A stretch of 64,000 nucleotides of DNA from positions 248,001 to 312,000 of the forward strand of contig NZ_JACHVU010000003.1 of the NCBI RefSeq assembly GCF_014190915.1. Reading direction: 5' to 3'. Under the pieces are notes generated by a model that was given only the letters and a program-made list of their open reading frames with translations, was not told the DNA's origin and made no database searches. Source of the stretch: Mycolicibacterium iranicum (GTDB taxonomy: Bacteria; Actinomycetota; Actinomycetes; Mycobacteriales; Mycobacteriaceae). Every line of letters starts with the position of its first letter. Positions within the stretch are counted from its first letter, which is position 1. The position numbers and the translations under genes are program-made. This document shows positions 38,386 through 47,515 of this stretch, piece by piece.

Positions 38386-39446
38386 GCGAGCACCCGCTCG
38401 TAGAGGTCACGGTGGGCGTCGGCCAGCATTGCGCGTTCCGACGATCGCTCCTCCCAGGTCGCGCGGGGAGGCTCCAGCCCGCTGAGCCAGTCACCGTAGG
38501 CATCCTCGACCGCGTGCCGCAGCGAATCCTGGTCGAAAATCTCCTCGGTGAAGGTGAATTCGCGGCACGGACGCTGCTGGCTGTAGAAACCGCACGTCGG
38601 CGCGATCACCGCGGTACCGAGGTCGTAGCAGGCCTCCAGCCACCCGGAATGTGTACCGAACCGGTAGGGCAGCACCGACACCGACAGCGAGGAGAGGTAC
38701 TCCCAGAGCTCGGTGTCGGAGAAGTACGGATGCTCGACCACCCGGACGTGGCCGTGCCGTGCGAACGCCCGGACGGCGTCCCCGATGTGCGGGTCGTGCC
38801 AGTGGTTCCCGGGGTGGAACACCTCGTCGTGGATGTTGACCGCGAGAGTTGCGGCAGGCAGCGAGGACGTGATGTCGGTGAGGGCCTCCAGCACCGGCAG
38901 CGGGTCCATGTTGGCCCGCAGGCTCTTCACGTGAACGCCGACGACGAACTCGTCGGTCGGCGGGCGGCGGCGCCGGATCAGGTCGCGCTCCAGTACGTGG
39001 GGATGGGGGAGGACGTGGGCCTGCCTGTCCCAGCGACGCTGGATCTCCTGTGCCGCACCGGGAGTCAGCGTGACGAGCTCCGCAGCAGCAGCCACCAGGA
39101 TGTCCTGCTGCAGAATGTGCGCCTCCGGGTCGCGGTGGTGCGGGTTGCGCAGGTCGTGCACCGTGTACACGAGGGGCTTGTCGTGGATCTTGAGCTCCTG
39201 CATCACACCGCTCAGCACATCCGCCCCGACGGCGTCGAAGCCGAAATGCACATGGAACACGTCGAAGCGATCGCTGTTGTCGCTGACCCAGCCGGGTTCG
39301 AGCATCATCGGAGGCCACCACCCGCCCGGAACCTTTCGGCCGTTTGCCGGCACCGGATCCGGCAGGCGGACAACGGCATTACGTTCGCGCGGATCGGACA
39401 GGTGACGCACGTAGACGTGCGAGGACGGCACGGACGCGACGCGCAC
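38382..39446 (-). CDS. GT4-like glycosyltransferase
   Basis: 354 residues from GTG 39446, which has AAGGAGA seven bases before; upstream in-frame codons lack one. FDVFHVHFGFDAVGADVLSG, LVYTVHDLRNPHH and LPYRFGTHSGWLEACYDLGTAVIAPTCGFYSQQ follow the GT-B plan, the last being the donor site of the GT4 group. First gene of the operon; the stop overlaps the next ATG (ATGA). The operon probably builds a surface or storage glycan. Confidence 0.85.
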   Translation of the reverse strand: MRVASVPSSHVYVRHLSDPRERNAVVRLPDPVPANGRKVPGGWWPPMMLEPGWVSDNSDRFDVFHVHFGFDAVGADVLSGVMQELKIHDKPLVYTVHDLRNPHHRDPEAHILQQDILVAAAAELVTLTPGAAQEIQRRWDRQAHVLPHPHVLERDLIRRRRPPTDEFVVGVHVKSLRANMDPLPVLEALTDITSSLPAATLAVNIHDEVFHPGNHWHDPHIGDAVRAFARHGHVRVVEHPYFSDTELWEYLSSLSVSVLPYRFGTHSGWLEACYDLGTAVIAPTCGFYSQQRPCREFTFTEEIFDQDSLRHAVEDAYGDWLSGLEPPRATWEERSSERAMLADAHRDLYERVLA

Positions 39447-39613
39447 GAAACATCTCCTTCGGCTGATCCGGGGCTGCGGCGGAGACTGACTGGCAGCGGT
39501 CCGCAGCCGCTGTTCCTGTCCCTTGAAGAACACCGCGCAGCGTAGTTACCCGGCGGTACTGCCCCAAAACATGACGGACCTGTGACGAGGCGGGTGGGCG
39601 CGCGGTCCGAGCG

Positions 39614-40426
39614 CTACGCGACCCGGCCGGACCGCGTGGCTCCGATGAAGCGACCCGCGCCGTCGTCGAGCGCCTGCGAGCGCAGCGTGCTCAGCGCTTT
39701 GGCCAGGAGGCGGGACACGTGCATCTGCGAATAGCCCAGCCGCTCGGCGATCTGGGTCTGCGCCAGGTCGTCGAAGAACCGCAATCGCAGGACGGCCTGT
39801 TCGCGGGCGGGCAGCCTCTCCAGGAGCGGCCGGATGGTCTCGACGTCGACCACGGCGTCGAGTCGCGCATCGGGCTCGCCCAAAGTGTCTCGCAGAGCAA
39901 GGAATTCACCGTCCGGACCGGCGGTGGTGTCCGTCGACACCGTCGAGTAGTTGTTGCCGGCAATCGTTGCCTGGACGACTTCCTCGCGGTCGATGTTCAG
40001 ATGCGCGGCGACTTCACTGGCCGTCGGTGCGCGACCGATCTGCTGAGACAGTTCGGCGCGCGCTCTGGCCAGCTGACCGTTGAGGTCCTTCAGACGTCGC
40101 GGCACCTTGACCGCCCACCCGCAGTCCCGGAAGTAGCGCCGCACTTCTCCCATGATGGTCGGCACCGCGAACGCCAGGAATCCCGATCCGCTGTCCGGGT
40201 CGAAACGCTTGACCGCGTTCATCAACCCCACACTGGCCACCTGGAACAGATCATCGTGTGATTGCCCCCGGCCCCGGAACCTGCGGGCGGTGTGCTGGGC
40301 CAAGGGCAAAGTGCGTTCGATGATCTCGCCGTGCAGTCGCCGGTATTCGGCGGATCCGGGATCGAGCTGTCGAAGCCGGCTGATCAACAGCGGGACGTCG
40401 GCGTAATCACTACGAGGTTCGGACAA
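39614..40426 (-). CDS. SigF/SigB-type sigma factor (first paralogue)
   Basis: 270 residues of the SigB/SigF/SigG group. Region 2: HTARRFRGRGQSHDDLFQVASVGLMNAVKRFDPDSGSGFLAFAVPTIMGEVRRYFRD; region 3: RAPTASEVAAHLNIDREEVVQA; region 4: LPAREQAVLRLRFFDDLAQTQIAERLGYSQMHVSRLLAKAL. These direct general-stress or stationary-phase transcription and are held by anti-sigma kinases. A perfect SigF-type promoter lies upstream (40487-40512). Confidence 0.93.
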   Translation of the reverse strand: MSEPRSDYADVPLLISRLRQLDPGSAEYRRLHGEIIERTLPLAQHTARRFRGRGQSHDDLFQVASVGLMNAVKRFDPDSGSGFLAFAVPTIMGEVRRYFRDCGWAVKVPRRLKDLNGQLARARAELSQQIGRAPTASEVAAHLNIDREEVVQATIAGNNYSTVSTDTTAGPDGEFLALRDTLGEPDARLDAVVDVETIRPLLERLPAREQAVLRLRFFDDLAQTQIAERLGYSQMHVSRLLAKALSTLRSQALDDGAGRFIGATRSGRVA

Positions 40427-40486
40427 CGGTCGTCTCCCGGGATTCGACGGAATCGTCGGCTCGTGCCTGAACCAGTGGGGCGCATT

Positions 40487-40512
40487 TACCCCGTACGGGT
40501 GCCGGAAAAACC
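40487..40512 (-). promoter_or_regulatory. SigF-type promoter
   Basis: On the minus strand GGTTT (40512-40508), 16 bases, GGGTA (40491-40487), the mycobacterial SigF consensus GGTTT-N15-17-GGGTA. It reads into the sigma gene at 40426 with a leader of about 55 bases, so that gene is probably SigF-dependent or autoregulated. Confidence 0.82.
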
Positions 40513-40519
40513 TCCGGGG

Positions 40520-41362
40520 TCACCCGACCCGTTCCCGCAGGGTGGCCAGTGCGCGCGTCAGCAGCCGCGACACGTGCATCTGCGAAACGCCGATCTCCTC
40601 GGCGATCTGGGTCTGCGTCTTGTCCTCGAAGAAGCGCAGCCTCAGCACCAGCCGGTCGCGCTCCGGAAGAGCGGCCAGCAGCGGCTGCACGGTCTGGACG
40701 TCGATGACCTTCTGGATGTTGTCGTCCGGGGACCCCAACGTCTCCTGCAGGGTCAGGCCTTCCCCTTCGCCGCCACCGAGAAGCGTTGCCTGCTCGGTGG
40801 ATCGGGTGGAGTAGGCATTCGCCGCGACCAGCCCTTCGACGATCTCTTCCCGGTCCATACCGAGGTGGACCGCCAGTTCGCTCGGGGTGGGTGCGCGATT
40901 GAGCTGCTGGGTGAGTTCGGCGCGTGCGGTGTTGAGCCGCACGTTCAGTTCCTTGAGGCGACGCGGAACCTTCAGCGACCAACCGTGGTCGCGGAAATAT
41001 CGACGTACCTCACCCATCATGGTCGGCACCGCGAATGCGAGGAAATCGTTCGCGCTGTTCACGTCGAAACGATTGACGGCGTTCAGAAGGCCCACACGAG
41101 CTACCTGGACGAGGTCCTCGTGACCTTCGCCGCGGCCGCGGAAGCGCCGCGCGATGTGGTCGGCGAGGGGCAGACAGCGCGTGATGATGGCGTCGCGCTG
41201 GTACTGATATGCCGCTGAACCGGCGTCGAGGGAGGCCAGAGCATGGAACATGTCGACGACGTCGTCGTAATCGTCACGCTTGCGCGTGGGTGTCTGGATG
41301 GGCCTTTCGGCGTGGAGTGTCTGCACGGAGATCACAGCTTTCGGGATGTTGCCGTGACGCAT
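40520..41362 (-). CDS. SigF/SigB-type sigma factor (second paralogue)
   Basis: 280 residues, closely similar to the preceding sigma factor. ADHIARRFRGRGEGHEDLVQVARVGLLNAVNRFDVNSANDFLAFAVPTMMGEVRRYFRD, RAPTPSELAVHLGMDREEIVEG and LPERDRLVLRLRFFEDKTQTQIAEEIGVSQMHVSRLLTRAL cover regions 2 to 4. It lies upstream of its paralogue on the same strand, 93 bases apart, with the SigF-type promoter between. A later ATG could be the true start, as the first ~25 residues are unlike SigF. Confidence 0.92.
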   Translation of the reverse strand: MRHGNIPKAVISVQTLHAERPIQTPTRKRDDYDDVVDMFHALASLDAGSAAYQYQRDAIITRCLPLADHIARRFRGRGEGHEDLVQVARVGLLNAVNRFDVNSANDFLAFAVPTMMGEVRRYFRDHGWSLKVPRRLKELNVRLNTARAELTQQLNRAPTPSELAVHLGMDREEIVEGLVAANAYSTRSTEQATLLGGGEGEGLTLQETLGSPDDNIQKVIDVQTVQPLLAALPERDRLVLRLRFFEDKTQTQIAEEIGVSQMHVSRLLTRALATLRERVG

Positions 41363-41994
41363 TGTGTTATCGACTGGCGCTGGCGCTCACGGCCCTGTCC
41401 TTATCAGGGGAGCGCGGCGCGCAGTCACTCGCGTCACGTTGTCGCGGACCGCTCGCTAGCGATTGGCATTCGGACCAACAATTCACGCCGGACTCTCGAC
41501 ATGCGCTTGCTGCGGCAGGTAGTTCACCATTGACGGCGGCACTGGGCCGGGTCTGTCGACAACGGTGATGTCACACGTTTTAGCAACTCCCTCTGACAAT
41601 ACGGTGCCTGTGCCTGAACGCAACCCCGCCGAGGGGCCGCGACCGGCCTTCGGCGACGCCCCAGTAGTTCAGCTCATCACGCTGAACAGGGCTTTTTGTG
41701 GGCGGCCCGATGTTTCTGACGGCCGTGTCAGTACCCGTTTCTTACTGAATGTTCAGGTGATCGCACGCGATCGACTCGATGCAGTCGTCGATCCCGGCGA
41801 GTCGGCATCTCGGGCCGTCTGGGGACGCTGCCCGACCAGTGGTTTTCACGGCGCGGTCATAGCGGCTGTGCGGTGACGACCCGATGAATGTCGAGCCGCG
41901 GGGGCTGTCCGGGCGTTTAAGGCCCTGATTCGTGGCAACACCGTGGCCTGTCGGGGCGACAACGCCTGTCGGGGCTTACACCAAGGAGCAGACC
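41363..41994. other. Gap with no supported gene
   Basis: 632 bases. An open frame at 41565-41876 (103 codons) has a codon pattern poor in third-position G/C and no ribosome site, so it is not called. Presumably holds the divergent promoters of the second sigma gene and the GlsB-type gene. I saw no SigF-type promoter. Confidence 0.5.
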
Positions 41995-42276
41995 ATGATC
42001 GGAACCATCATCGGCGCAATCGTCGTGGGCCTCATAGTGGGCGCGCTCGCACGCCTCGTGATGCCCGGCAAGCAGAACATCGGCGTCCTCATGACCATCG
42101 TGCTGGGCGCACTCGGCTCGTTCCTGGGCGCGTGGGTCGCCTACAAGCTCGGGTATTCGAATCAGAACGGCGGTTTCAAGATCATCCCGTTCCTGGTCGG
42201 CATCATCTTCGCGGTCATTCTGATCGCCGGCTACCTGGGCATCACCGGTCGGCGAAGCACCCGACCGCGGGTGTGA
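41995..42276 (+). CDS. GlsB/YeaQ/YmgE-type stress membrane protein
   Basis: 93 residues; AAGGAG upstream of ATG 41995. Three membrane segments: IGTIIGAIVVGLIVGALARLVMPG (with the family's GxLARxxMPGK), MTIVLGALGSFLGAWVAYKLG, and IPFLVGIIFAVILIAGYLGI. Members are small stress-induced inner-membrane proteins annotated as transglycosylase-associated. Placement near SigF-type sigma factors fits a general stress gene. Confidence 0.9.
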   Translation: MIGTIIGAIVVGLIVGALARLVMPGKQNIGVLMTIVLGALGSFLGAWVAYKLGYSNQNGGFKIIPFLVGIIFAVILIAGYLGITGRRSTRPRV

Positions 42277-42374
42277 TCGTTGTCGGTATGACCCCATTGC
42301 CCGTGGCGGTGAGGCGAAGTGATGCGCCGCAAGCGTCGTTCGCGTGAGAGGAATCCGCGCGTGAGAGGTATTCG

Positions 42375-43652
42375 ATGACCAGCACCCCCCGCCACCTGCA
42401 GCCGCCGCCGCGGGTGGTGATCAAGGAGCGACGCCCGGTCGCCATCGCGAGTGCGTTCGCGGCCGGGGTCGCCGCCGGGGTCTTCACCCGCTCCCGCCGC
42501 TCCGCCGACGGCGTCGGCGATCGCGACGGGGCCTCACCGCCCCGCGACGGGGTCGAACCAGACAGCATCGAGAACGTCGAGGACGTCGCGCCCGATGACG
42601 GGCCGGACGGGGAGGACCAGGAGCCGACGGACGACCCGCCGGCCGATGATCCGCAGAAGCCGCAGTCTCCGACGGAGTTGACGCGGCCTTCGCTGAAATT
42701 CGTCCTGCGCCAGACGGCGGGTGAGTTCAGCAGGGACCAGTGCACGGATCTGGCTGCGGCGCTCACGTACTACGCCGTGCTGTCACTGTTTCCGGCCCTT
42801 GTGGTGGTGATGTCGCTGCTCGGAGTGTTGGGGCAGGGCGAACGCACGGCCGACGAACTGTTGAAGATCGTCAGCGACATCAGCCCGGGTGCCGCCGTCG
42901 ATGTGCTGCGGGGCCCGATCGAGCAGCTGGTCAACGCGCCGTCTGCCGGCTTCACCCTGGTGGCGGGCATTCTGGGTGCGCTGTGGTCGGCGTCCGGATT
43001 CGTCGGGGCGTTCGGCCGCGCCATGAACAGGATCTACGAGGTCGAGGAGGGCAGGCCGGCGTGGAAACTGCGGCTCGAGCAGCTCCTGCTCACGCTGGTC
43101 GGCCTCGTCGTCGCCGCCACGGTGGCGTTGCTGCTGGCGGTGAGCGGCCCGGTCGCCGAAGCCATCGGCGGGTACCTCGGTATCGGGGCCACCGGGCTGA
43201 CGGTGTGGAACATCCTGCGGTGGCCGCTGCTGCTGGTGCTCGTCGTTCTCGGGGTCGCCATGCTCTATTACTTCAGCCCCAACGTGCGGCAGCCCAAGTT
43301 CCGCTGGATCAGCGTGGGCGCCGCAATCGCCATCGTTACGTGGATCTGCGCTTCACTCGCCTTCGGCTTCTACGTCTCCAATTTCGGGAACTACAACAAG
43401 ACTTTCGGCACCCTGGCCGGTGTCATCGTGTTCCTGCTCTGGTTGTGGCTGACCAATCTCGCGTTGTTGTTCGGCGCCGAGGTGGATGCGGAAATGGAAC
43501 GGGGCAGGCAGTTGCAGGCGGGCATCGAGGCCGAGGACACCCTGAGGCTGCCGCTGCGCGACACCCGCGTCATCGACAAGAACCGCGCCAAGGATCAGAA
43601 GGCCCGCGTGCAGGGCCGGACCCTGCGCCGGTCGCGCGGGCAGCGCGCGTGA
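42375..43652 (+). CDS. YihY/virulence factor BrkB family membrane protein
   Basis: 425 residues. A disordered, very acidic stretch (residues ~45-100) precedes the YihY core: QCTDLAAALTYYAVLSLFPALVVVMSLLGVLG, WSASGFVGAFGRAMNRIYEVEEGRPAWKLR and six hydrophobic segments, ending GTLAGVIVFLLWLWLTNLALLFGAEVDAEMERGRQ, the conserved GAExxAE-type end. Transport function unproven. A second YihY gene is at 47855. Confidence 0.92.
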   Translation: MTSTPRHLQPPPRVVIKERRPVAIASAFAAGVAAGVFTRSRRSADGVGDRDGASPPRDGVEPDSIENVEDVAPDDGPDGEDQEPTDDPPADDPQKPQSPTELTRPSLKFVLRQTAGEFSRDQCTDLAAALTYYAVLSLFPALVVVMSLLGVLGQGERTADELLKIVSDISPGAAVDVLRGPIEQLVNAPSAGFTLVAGILGALWSASGFVGAFGRAMNRIYEVEEGRPAWKLRLEQLLLTLVGLVVAATVALLLAVSGPVAEAIGGYLGIGATGLTVWNILRWPLLLVLVVLGVAMLYYFSPNVRQPKFRWISVGAAIAIVTWICASLAFGFYVSNFGNYNKTFGTLAGVIVFLLWLWLTNLALLFGAEVDAEMERGRQLQAGIEAEDTLRLPLRDTRVIDKNRAKDQKARVQGRTLRRSRGQRA

Positions 43653-43719
43653 CCGGTTTGCCGTCGCAGGACCAGGGGTACGGCCCCGACCGACCGTCAA
43701 CCATGAGGAGACCGATTCC

Positions 43720-43896
43720 GTGAGTGTCATCCGTCGTTCCCGCTCCCTGGCCCGCCGGGGCCTGAAGATCCAGCGCCGAGTTGCGATCGCGCAGGTGCTG
43801 TTCTGGCCCGCGTTGGTGTCGACGGGGGTCGCGGTCGGTGTCGCCGCGGCCGTGCTGCGCCGGAAACAACCCGGACCCACGTCGGGCGGCGTGTGA
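43720..43896 (+). CDS. Small membrane protein
   Basis: 58-codon frame starting at GTG with GAGGAG eight bases upstream. Basic start VIRRSRSLARRGLKIQRR, one hydrophobic segment VAIAQVLFWPALVSTGVAVGVAAAVL, and a basic tail. The stop overlaps the next gene's GTG, so it is in an operon with the SDR. Not recognised. Confidence 0.68.
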   Translation: MSVIRRSRSLARRGLKIQRRVAIAQVLFWPALVSTGVAVGVAAAVLRRKQPGPTSGGV

Positions 43897-44975
43897 GCAT
43901 GCGCATCGTCGTCACCGGCGCCTCCGGCAACGTCGGTACCGCCCTCCTGCGCCAGCTGACCGATCCTGATCTCGGCCACGACGTCGCCGGCGTGGTTCGC
44001 CGTCCGCCGCGTCCCGTCGGGGTGTACCGCGATGTGCGCTGGCACGAACTGGATCTCGCCGCCCCCGACGCGGCGGCGCAGCTGCGCCCGATTCTCGACG
44101 GCGCGGATGCGGTGGTTCACCTGGCCTGGGGCTTCCAACCCACCCGCAATACCCGCTATCTCACCGAGGTGGGTGTCGGCGGCACCCGTGCGGTGCTGGA
44201 GGCTGCGCACGCGGTGTCGGCCGGCCAGCTTCTGCACATGTCCTCCGTCGGCACGTACGCTGCGGGCCGCTACGGCGAGCGGGTAGACGAATCGTGGTCT
44301 ACCGCAGGCATTTCGACGTCTCCGTACAGCAGGGACAAATCAGCTGCCGAGACGCTGCTCGACGACTACGCGCGAGAGCACGGCGACGCAGCCCTGCCGG
44401 TGACGAGGATGCGTCCGGGCTTCATCGTCCAGCGTGCCGCCGCGAGCGGGCTGATGCGGTACGCATTGCCGGGCTACGTGCCGATGCTGGCGGTCCCGCT
44501 GCTCCCCGTGTTGCCGATCGACCGGCGGCTGTGCATTCCCCTCGTGCACGCCGACGACGTGGCCTCGGCCTTCGTCAGTGCCATCGAGCGGCGCGCCACC
44601 GGGCCGTTCAACCTCGCCGCGGAACCCCCGCTGCGGCGCGACGACGTCGCGAAGGTCCTCAAGGCCCGGCAGGTGCACGTACCGTCGGGGATCCTCGGAT
44701 CCTTGGTCGACCTCAGTTGGCGGGCCAGACTGCAGCCGATCGACCGGGGCTGGCTGGACATGGCGTTCAGCGTCCCGCTGTTAGATTGCTCGCGCGCCAC
44801 CGCAGAACTGGGCTGGCAGCCGCGGTGGTCGTCACTGGAGGCACTCGCCGATGTCATCAAAGGTGTTGCGCAACAAGCGCACACCGAAAGCCCTCCGCTA
44901 CGCTCCCGCTCCCTGCTCGAACAGCTGCAACGCGACATCACCCACGGGCAGCTGACCACCCGGCACCTCCCCTGA
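43893..44975 (+). CDS. NAD-dependent epimerase/dehydratase-family protein
   Basis: 360-residue extended SDR. The N-terminus is MRIVVTGASGNVGTALLRQL (TGxxGxxG cofactor loop); GADAVVHLAWGFQP is the D-x-x-x-H-L-A strand. In the active site the Tyr/Lys pair appears as SPYSRDKSAAE (S-P-Y-x-x-x-K). GTG 43893 or ATG 43899 may be the start. Substrate unknown. Confidence 0.88.
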   Translation: MSMRIVVTGASGNVGTALLRQLTDPDLGHDVAGVVRRPPRPVGVYRDVRWHELDLAAPDAAAQLRPILDGADAVVHLAWGFQPTRNTRYLTEVGVGGTRAVLEAAHAVSAGQLLHMSSVGTYAAGRYGERVDESWSTAGISTSPYSRDKSAAETLLDDYAREHGDAALPVTRMRPGFIVQRAAASGLMRYALPGYVPMLAVPLLPVLPIDRRLCIPLVHADDVASAFVSAIERRATGPFNLAAEPPLRRDDVAKVLKARQVHVPSGILGSLVDLSWRARLQPIDRGWLDMAFSVPLLDCSRATAELGWQPRWSSLEALADVIKGVAQQAHTESPPLRSRSLLEQLQRDITHGQLTTRHLP

Positions 44976-44997
44976 CGAGAACGGGTATAGAGGGCGG

Positions 44998-46146
44998 GTG
45001 TCCGCCGCAGCGTCCCATGCCGAGCGCATCGTCGTCCTCGGGGCCGGTCCCAGTGGCTTGGGCATCGCGCGCCAGCTGAAACACGTCCACGGTCTCGATC
45101 CGCTCGTCGTCGATCGCGCCGAGTTCCCTGCGGCGTCCTGGCGTGCGCGGTACGACGGGTTCCGGTTGAACACCTGCGGCTACTGGTCCCACCTCCCCGG
45201 TCAACGGATGCCGATGCGATACGGGCGGTGGCCCCGGCGCGACCAACTGGTCGAGTACTTCGACGACTACGTCGCCCGGCAGCAGGTACGCCTGGCGCTC
45301 GGTGTCGAGGCGGTCAGGGTCGACCGGCAGCGATCGCACTGGCAGATCTCCACCGATCGAGAAGAGATCACCGCGTCGGCCGTGGTGATCGCCACCGGGC
45401 ACTACCACACCCCCTGGTGGCCGTCCTGGCCCGGAAGAGAGACGTACACCGGCGAGATCCTCCACGCTGCGCAGTACCGCAATCCCGACCCGTTCGCCGA
45501 ACGCGACGTGCTGGTGGTCGGAGCCGGAAACTCCGCGACGGACATCGCGCTGCAGCTCGGCGAAGGACGAGCGCGCAGTGTGCGGCTCGCCGTGCGCACC
45601 CCGCCGCACCTGGTGCCGCGGTCGGCCGGCGGCGTCCCGATCGACGCCTTCAGCCCGGCATTCACGGCGATGCCGGTGAGATTCCTGGACACCGCGGCGA
45701 CCGTCGCGCGCCGGCTGTGGTTCGGCGACCTGCAGAACGAGGGGTTGCCGCTGCCGCCGCGCGGCATCTACACGTCGCTGCGCGAGGACAGTCAGGTCCC
45801 CACGATCGGCAACGAGCTGGTCCGGCGGGTGAAAGAGGGGCGCATCGAGGTCGTCGCAGCGGTGTCGTCGTTCGATACGTCCGCAGTGGTTCTCGCCGAT
45901 GGGAGCTCACTGCACCCCGATGTGGTGATCGCGGCGACGGGGTACAGCGAGGGGCTCGAACCGTTGGTCGGGCACCTCGGTGTCCTCGACGGGAAGGGCC
46001 GGCCGCAGAACAACGGTGTGCCAGGCCCGACTGCGGGATTGTGGTTTGCCGGCTACGAGGAACCGCTGATCGGGCCGCTACGGGCGTTCCGGCGACAGGC
46101 CTCGCGCATCGCCGCGGACATCGCGCAGCACCTCGCGTCCCGCTGA
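44998..46146 (+). CDS. FAD-dependent (FMO/CzcO-type) monooxygenase
   Basis: 382 residues starting at GTG. First dinucleotide fold IVVLGAGPSGLGIARQL (FAD); second ERDVLVVGAGNSATDIALQL (NADPH); HYHTPWWPSWPG near the centre resembles the FMO/CzcO family. Late VVIAATGYSEGLEPLV is the second ATG motif. The natural substrate is unknown. Converges on the OYE-type gene with 10 bases between stops. Confidence 0.9.
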   Translation: MSAAASHAERIVVLGAGPSGLGIARQLKHVHGLDPLVVDRAEFPAASWRARYDGFRLNTCGYWSHLPGQRMPMRYGRWPRRDQLVEYFDDYVARQQVRLALGVEAVRVDRQRSHWQISTDREEITASAVVIATGHYHTPWWPSWPGRETYTGEILHAAQYRNPDPFAERDVLVVGAGNSATDIALQLGEGRARSVRLAVRTPPHLVPRSAGGVPIDAFSPAFTAMPVRFLDTAATVARRLWFGDLQNEGLPLPPRGIYTSLREDSQVPTIGNELVRRVKEGRIEVVAAVSSFDTSAVVLADGSSLHPDVVIAATGYSEGLEPLVGHLGVLDGKGRPQNNGVPGPTAGLWFAGYEEPLIGPLRAFRRQASRIAADIAQHLASR

Positions 46147-46155
46147 CGGGAACGA

Positions 46156-47421
46156 CTACAGCTCGGCGGCTGAGGGTTTGCGCCCTGAGCCCTTGGAGCC
46201 GAAGCCACCGCCGAATCGGTACCGCGCGTGGCGAAGGAGGTTCACGCGCGGCACCCGCCAGCAGGTGAGCGGATGGTGTTCGTCGTGCATCAAACAGATG
46301 TTGCAGGACACGCATGCCGGAGTCGTCTGTCGTCCGCTCGCGAACCTGTTCACCAGATCGGGCTCGCGGATGAACGGGCGTGCCATCGACACGAAATCGG
46401 CACGGCCACTGTCGATGAGACGGTTGACCGTGCCCAGGCGGCGCACACCGCCGACGAGAATGATCTTCGTGTCGACCCGGGCGCGAACCCGATCGGCGAA
46501 GTCCAGGAAGTAGGCCTCAGGTTCTGCCGACCTGTGCAGTCGGTGTAGCAGAAGATCGGTGAACGCCCGCACGCGCGAGACGGCGATGTAAGGCCTGATG
46601 GAGGCGCTCACATAGTCGCTCATCAGGTTCGAGGACACCTCGACGCCGTCGAGACCGGCCGCCGCGAAGGACTGCACGCCGGCAACCGCCGCGTCGACCG
46701 AGAGCCCTCCCTCCTCGTCGACGAGGTCGGCGACACCCACCTTCATGGTCAGTGCCCTGTCCGCAGGCAGTTGCGCGCGGATGGCTCGAATGACGGCCAG
46801 CGGCAGGCGGTCTCGCTCCTCCTGCGTGCCGCCCCATTCGTCGTCGCGCGCGTTCGTCAGCGGCGAACGGAACTGGCTGATCAGGTAGCCGTTGGCCCCG
46901 TGTAGGTGGACGCCGTCGAACCCGGCCTCGACCGCGCGGCGCGCGGCCTGACCGAACGCGGCGACGACCTCGTCGATCTCGTCGGTCCGGGCCGCGCGCA
47001 CACGCCGCCCCGTCATGACGTTGTCGACCGCCGACGGCGCCAGAGGTTCGTTGTCGCGGACCATCGATTGGCTGCCGGCGTGGGCGATCTGGGCGAAGAT
47101 GCGCCCGCCGTGGCGGTGCACAGCGTCGGTCACCGCCCGGAAATCGTCGATGGCGTCGTCGGTGTGCAGGCCTGCCTGCAACTCGCCGTAGCGGCCCCGC
47201 GGGTGGACGAACAGGTGTCCCGTGAAAGCCAGGCCGACCCCGCCGCGGGCCAGATCCTCGTGCAGGCGCAGGTAATCCGGGCCGATGCGCCCGCGTCGGT
47301 CGGCCATCGACTCTCCGGTGCCGGCCCGGATGAACCGGTTCCGGACGGAGACGGGACCCAGCGACGCCGGGGCGAAGGCGCCCGTGGGGCGACCGCCGAG
47401 GTTTAACGCAGTTGAAGTCAC
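46156..47421 (-). CDS. NADH:flavin oxidoreductase, Old Yellow Enzyme family
   Basis: 421 residues starting at GTG. TIM-barrel motifs: FIRAGTGESMADRRGRIGPDYLRLHEDLARGGVGLAFTGH, IFAQIAHAGSQSM, GFDGVHLHGANGYLISQF..NARDDEWGGTQEERDR (substrate-binding H-x-x-N), IILVGGVRR and FVSMARPFIREPDL (FMN phosphate). The C-terminal CVSCNICLMHDEHHPLTCWR cysteines resemble the Fe-S-binding site of the 2,4-dienoyl-CoA reductase-like branch, though the spacing is unusual. A 17-bp palindrome overlaps the start. Confidence 0.9.
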   Translation of the reverse strand: MTSTALNLGGRPTGAFAPASLGPVSVRNRFIRAGTGESMADRRGRIGPDYLRLHEDLARGGVGLAFTGHLFVHPRGRYGELQAGLHTDDAIDDFRAVTDAVHRHGGRIFAQIAHAGSQSMVRDNEPLAPSAVDNVMTGRRVRAARTDEIDEVVAAFGQAARRAVEAGFDGVHLHGANGYLISQFRSPLTNARDDEWGGTQEERDRLPLAVIRAIRAQLPADRALTMKVGVADLVDEEGGLSVDAAVAGVQSFAAAGLDGVEVSSNLMSDYVSASIRPYIAVSRVRAFTDLLLHRLHRSAEPEAYFLDFADRVRARVDTKIILVGGVRRLGTVNRLIDSGRADFVSMARPFIREPDLVNRFASGRQTTPACVSCNICLMHDEHHPLTCWRVPRVNLLRHARYRFGGGFGSKGSGRKPSAAEL

Positions 47422-47427
47422 TTCAAC
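47411..47427. promoter_or_regulatory. Palindrome over the OYE start codon
   Basis: GTTGAAGTcACTTCAAC, 8-base arms round a single C, including the GTG start. A repressor bound here would block the gene. AGTTGAAGT also occurs upstream of the Rieske gene (62854). Confidence 0.6.
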
Positions 47428-47460
47428 GACATTAACCGCGGTGCTTCCGTGCCGCAGCGA

Positions 47461-47492
47461 AAAGCCGGTGATCCCGAGGAATCACCGGCTTT
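47461..47492 (-). terminator. Rho-independent-type terminator
   Basis: AAAGCCGGTGAT (47461-47472) with ATCACCGGCTTT (47481-47492), 8-base loop; on the minus strand it is followed by TTC. It ends the DUF6131-like transcript before the OYE gene. Confidence 0.75.
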
Positions 47493-47515
47493 CCGATCAC
47501 GTGCGGTCTATGGCG

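Noticed and set aside
35437-39446. Glycosyltransferase cluster as part of a mycofactocin locus
   Set aside because: No mycofactocin precursor, radical SAM or chaperone genes are nearby; four glycosyltransferases alone do not show it.
41565-41876. A possible 103-codon gene in the sigma/GlsB gap
   Set aside because: Codon third positions are unlike neighbouring genes and there is no ribosome site or recognisable domain.
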